DNA of 64,000 nucleotides from JADZAI01 sp964390465 (GTDB taxonomy: Bacteria; Pseudomonadota; Alphaproteobacteria; Micropepsales; Micropepsaceae), in the NCBI GenBank assembly GCA_964390465.1, contig CAYMIJ010000003.1, positions 1-64,000 of the forward strand, given 5' to 3'. Position numbers and translations under genes: made by a program. Positions 62,055-64,000 of the stretch are shown here, piece by piece (positions within the stretch are counted from its first letter, which is position 1; each line of letters opens with the position of its first letter). The notes under the pieces are model-generated. The model saw nothing but the letters and a program-made list of their open reading frames with translations, made no database searches and was not told the DNA's origin.

Positions 62055-62767
62055 TGGGCATGGGACCAGTCAGCCTTCGCTTCGCCTTTGTACTCGCGTC
62101 TGGCCTGTCGGCTTCGGCCTGCATGTCGGGGCAGGGCGGTGGCGCCGCAGGCCCCGCATCCATGGCAGGCCCGTTGCTGGACAGGCTTGTATCGTCAGAT
62201 GATGGTAAGAAAGAAGGCGGCGCTGCGCCGTCGCCGCGCGTATCGCTGAAAACCGCATCGGAAGTGAATTACGCCAGCATCGGCCTGATTCTGGAGGACT
62301 CTCCTGAGGTCCTGCTGGTGATGGCAAACAAGTCTGGCACAGATGAACTTTATACCCTGGGTTACAGGATCAGCCTCGTGCTGCGTGAGGGACGGGTGGT
62401 CCGCACGGGTGGGTTTGCGCACGATCTAATGGGCATGCGCTGGAGAGGGCCTGACATTGTCCGTGAGGCGGTCACGCACAGTGGGCCGGTGTCAGGAGTC
62501 CGCTCGTTTGAAATCGAAGATCGCGGTATAGAAAGATTTGAAGCTCAGTGCAGTGCCGTTTATGCCGGCGATGAAACAATCGACATTCTGGGGTCAGCTG
62601 TCGCATTACGCCACATCGTTGAGAACTGTTCGGTGCCCGGTATGAAGTGGCGCTTCGCCAACGAATTCTGGGTCGCGCCTGATGGCGGGCAGATATGGGC
62701 TTCAGTGCAATATGTGCATCCGAAGGTTAGTCCATTGCGCATTACGGTATTCCGACCAGCCGGATAG
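62051..62767 (+). CDS. yjbF: YjbF/GfcB-family lipoprotein
   Basis: The 238-residue exported protein has a signal peptide and a cysteine at about residue 24 (ASACMSGQGG), a weak lipobox. The core IGLILEDSPEVLLVMANKSGTDELY and RVVRTGGFAHDLMGMRW, and the late MKWRFANEFWVAPDGGQIWASVQYVHP, match YjbF/GfcB lipoproteins. Overlapping yjbH by 4 bases, it should assist polysaccharide secretion. The YjbG/GfcC counterpart is missing from the window. Confidence 0.75.
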   Translation: MMGMGPVSLRFAFVLASGLSASACMSGQGGGAAGPASMAGPLLDRLVSSDDGKKEGGAAPSPRVSLKTASEVNYASIGLILEDSPEVLLVMANKSGTDELYTLGYRISLVLREGRVVRTGGFAHDLMGMRWRGPDIVREAVTHSGPVSGVRSFEIEDRGIERFEAQCSAVYAGDETIDILGSAVALRHIVENCSVPGMKWRFANEFWVAPDGGQIWASVQYVHPKVSPLRITVFRPAG

Positions 62768-62834
62768 GTTCGCCCCCTTGCTGCATGATATCTGGATGCT
62801 ACCGTGGTGGCCTGCATGAAAGGAAGATTTGCTC

Positions 62835-63185
62835 ATGGCGGTCACTGGCATTGGCGGATTTTTCTTTCGCGCAAAGAATCCTGAGAACCTAAGGGCTTGG
62901 TATATCGAACACCTCGGTGTCGGGTCAGCGCCTTATGGCTTGTGGGAAACACAGGCAGGCCCAAGCGTCTTTTCACCATTCTCTCTGGATAGTGACTATT
63001 TCCCGAGCGATAGGGGCTGGATGTTGAATCTGCGCGTCGATGACCTTGATGCGATGTGCAACAAACTGCGCACATCAGGTGTCGAGGTCATCACCAATCC
63101 CGAATGGGATATGCCGGGCGTAGGGCGCTTTGCGCGCACCTACGACCCGGAAGGCAATCCGATTGAGTTGTGGCAGCCAGACTGA
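62835..63185 (+). CDS. VOC family protein (glyoxalase/bleomycin-resistance fold)
   Basis: The 116-residue protein is one pair of beta-alpha-beta-beta-beta modules of the vicinal oxygen chelate fold. It has GIGGFFFRAKNPENLRAWYIEHLG at its N terminus and the closing DPEGNPIELWQPD, where the Glu is a usual metal ligand position. The ATG at 62835 is preceded by AAGGAAG. Substrate unknown; it may be a lyase or a binding protein. Confidence 0.83.
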   Translation: MAVTGIGGFFFRAKNPENLRAWYIEHLGVGSAPYGLWETQAGPSVFSPFSLDSDYFPSDRGWMLNLRVDDLDAMCNKLRTSGVEVITNPEWDMPGVGRFARTYDPEGNPIELWQPD

Positions 63186-63188
63186 GAG

Positions 63189-64000
63189 TCAGCTTTCTTT
63201 CTTCTTCCACCAGCCGCCTTTGGCGGGCCCATCGCTTTCGCCGATCACGACGATTTCCGTTTTTTCGGGCACATCAGGAATGATGATCGGCTTGGGCGCT
63301 GCGGGCACTTCCAGTTTGGGCGGTTCAGCTGAAGTGGCGGCAGACTCTACTTCGGGTGCTGCAGGCGCTGGCTTGGGTGACGCCACAGGCGCGGGCGGCT
63401 CAGCCGGGGCGACATTTGCTGTTTCCTTCACTAGCTCTACGGCTGCCTTCGGCGCAGGGGCCTTCTGTTCCGGTGCGCGCGGGGCTATCACAGGTTCAGG
63501 TGATACGACGACAGGAACCGGTGCCGTATCTTCCGCCTTGGGCTGCGAAATGGCAGGCCTTGGCTCGTCGCTACGCGCGGGTGCAGCTTTGGATCCAAGC
63601 CCGAAGAAGCGTGCAATTGCTGCGGCGGGTGATTTGCGCTCTATGCGCGCGGGCGTTTCTACTGGTGTGGTATCGATCTCCCCCGGCGCATGAAGTGATG
63701 TCGGTTCGGCAGGTGAGCCGGTTGTTGCGGCTTCCATGCCTCCCGCGCCTTCGTCATGGCCATCATCGGCCATTTCCGCCGCTTCGTTTGCATCGAGCGG
63801 AGCGCCATCGGGTCGGCCATTTCGCCGTCCGCCACGACGGCCACGGCGGCGGCGATTTCCGCGACGGTCTCCGTCCCGCTCGGCAAGGCCTCGCGCTATT
63901 TCCTGACCGGTTTCATGCCCGATCACGTCATCACCGGACACGACTGTATTGGTTTCTTCGGCTGCACCAACGACAGGCAGCGGATCTTCCGTGGCTGAAT
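63189..64000 (-). CDS. rne: C-terminal part of an RNase E-like protein (5' end outside window)
   Basis: The reading frame stays open to the right edge, so only the last 270 or so residues are seen. They are low-complexity: an Arg/Gly-rich run (RRGNRRRRGRRGGRRNGRP) followed by long Ala/Pro/Glu segments and ending in GGWWKKKES. This pattern fits the disordered RNA- and degradosome-binding tail of alphaproteobacterial ribonuclease E, whose end carries a Gly-Trp-Trp basic motif. The catalytic half lies beyond 64000, so the call rests on composition and the end motif. Confidence 0.6.
   Translation of the reverse strand, partial: SATEDPLPVVGAAEETNTVVSGDDVIGHETGQEIARGLAERDGDRRGNRRRRGRRGGRRNGRPDGAPLDANEAAEMADDGHDEGAGGMEAATTGSPAEPTSLHAPGEIDTTPVETPARIERKSPAAAIARFFGLGSKAAPARSDEPRPAISQPKAEDTAPVPVVVSPEPVIAPRAPEQKAPAPKAAVELVKETANVAPAEPPAPVASPKPAPAAPEVESAATSAEPPKLEVPAAPKPIIIPDVPEKTEIVVIGESDGPAKGGWWKKKES

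Noticed and set aside
1..64000. CRISPR array, insertion sequence or prophage
   Set aside because: No regularly spaced repeats, transposase, integrase or phage structural genes were found.

Overview
The window looks like a chromosomal segment of an alphaproteobacterium with roughly 60% G+C and very dense coding. The clade is suggested by the alpha-type SspB, DUF1489 and DUF2336 proteins, the pyrB / degenerate dihydroorotase / plsY / dprA order, the slt-dapA-smpB block, the phasin-clpS-clpA block and an RNase E tail ending in a Trp-Trp basic motif. The family or genus cannot be fixed from the sequence alone. No plasmid, phage, insertion-sequence or CRISPR signature was seen.

Layout. 1-7,100: a short GlsB/YeaQ-like membrane protein, a PPK2 polyphosphate kinase, a tyrosine-catabolic pair (hppD, maiA) with an MFS permease, then moaA-nadK and a DUF2336 protein on the minus strand. 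7,200-16,150: glpK, an orphan molybdenum hydroxylase large subunit, a TetR regulator, an SDR, a family-2 glycosyltransferase translationally coupled to a secreted protein, glutaryl-CoA dehydrogenase and tRNA-Thr. 16,300-28,800: rsmB, the betaine-lipid genes btaA-btaB, sspB, a biotin-dependent carboxylase alpha subunit, DUF1489, putA, a VWA protein coupled to a membrane J-domain protein, and a SPOR-containing D,D-carboxypeptidase. 28,900-36,400: phasin, clpS-clpA, and the convergent pyrimidine/phospholipid/DNA-uptake operon. 36,400-41,150: a two-gene DUF4160/DUF2442 cassette with its own palindromic control region, then a tight operon of MFS, ruvX, MFS and AEC transporter genes. 41,170-49,800: gatCAB, a lysine/alanine-rich H1-like protein, a Sel1-repeat protein, an alpha/beta hydrolase, a lytic transglycosylase, dapA and smpB. 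49,800-56,200: a beta-lactamase-fold lipoprotein, a secreted protein of unknown function, an alkylsulfatase-like enzyme divergent from a Crp/Fnr-type regulator, serB and a cold-shock gene. 56,350-64,000: tRNA-Leu, a repeat-bearing noncoding stretch, queA-tgt, tRNA-Lys, a yjb-type exopolysaccharide locus, a VOC protein and the 3' end of an RNase E-like gene.

Most of the window is housekeeping: queuosine and rRNA/tRNA modification, transamidation, proteolysis with adaptors (SspB, ClpS, SmpB), peptidoglycan remodelling, pyrimidine and lysine synthesis. The accessory parts concern carbon and phosphorus economy (phasin, PPK2, betaine lipid, glycerol kinase, proline and tyrosine use, sulfate ester cleavage) and surface polysaccharide. 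The best candidates for something undescribed are the DUF4160/DUF2442 module under a palindrome-covered, apparently leaderless promoter; the triplicated 15-bp dyads ahead of queA; the glycosyltransferase-secreted protein pair; and the ruvX gene sandwiched between two MFS genes.
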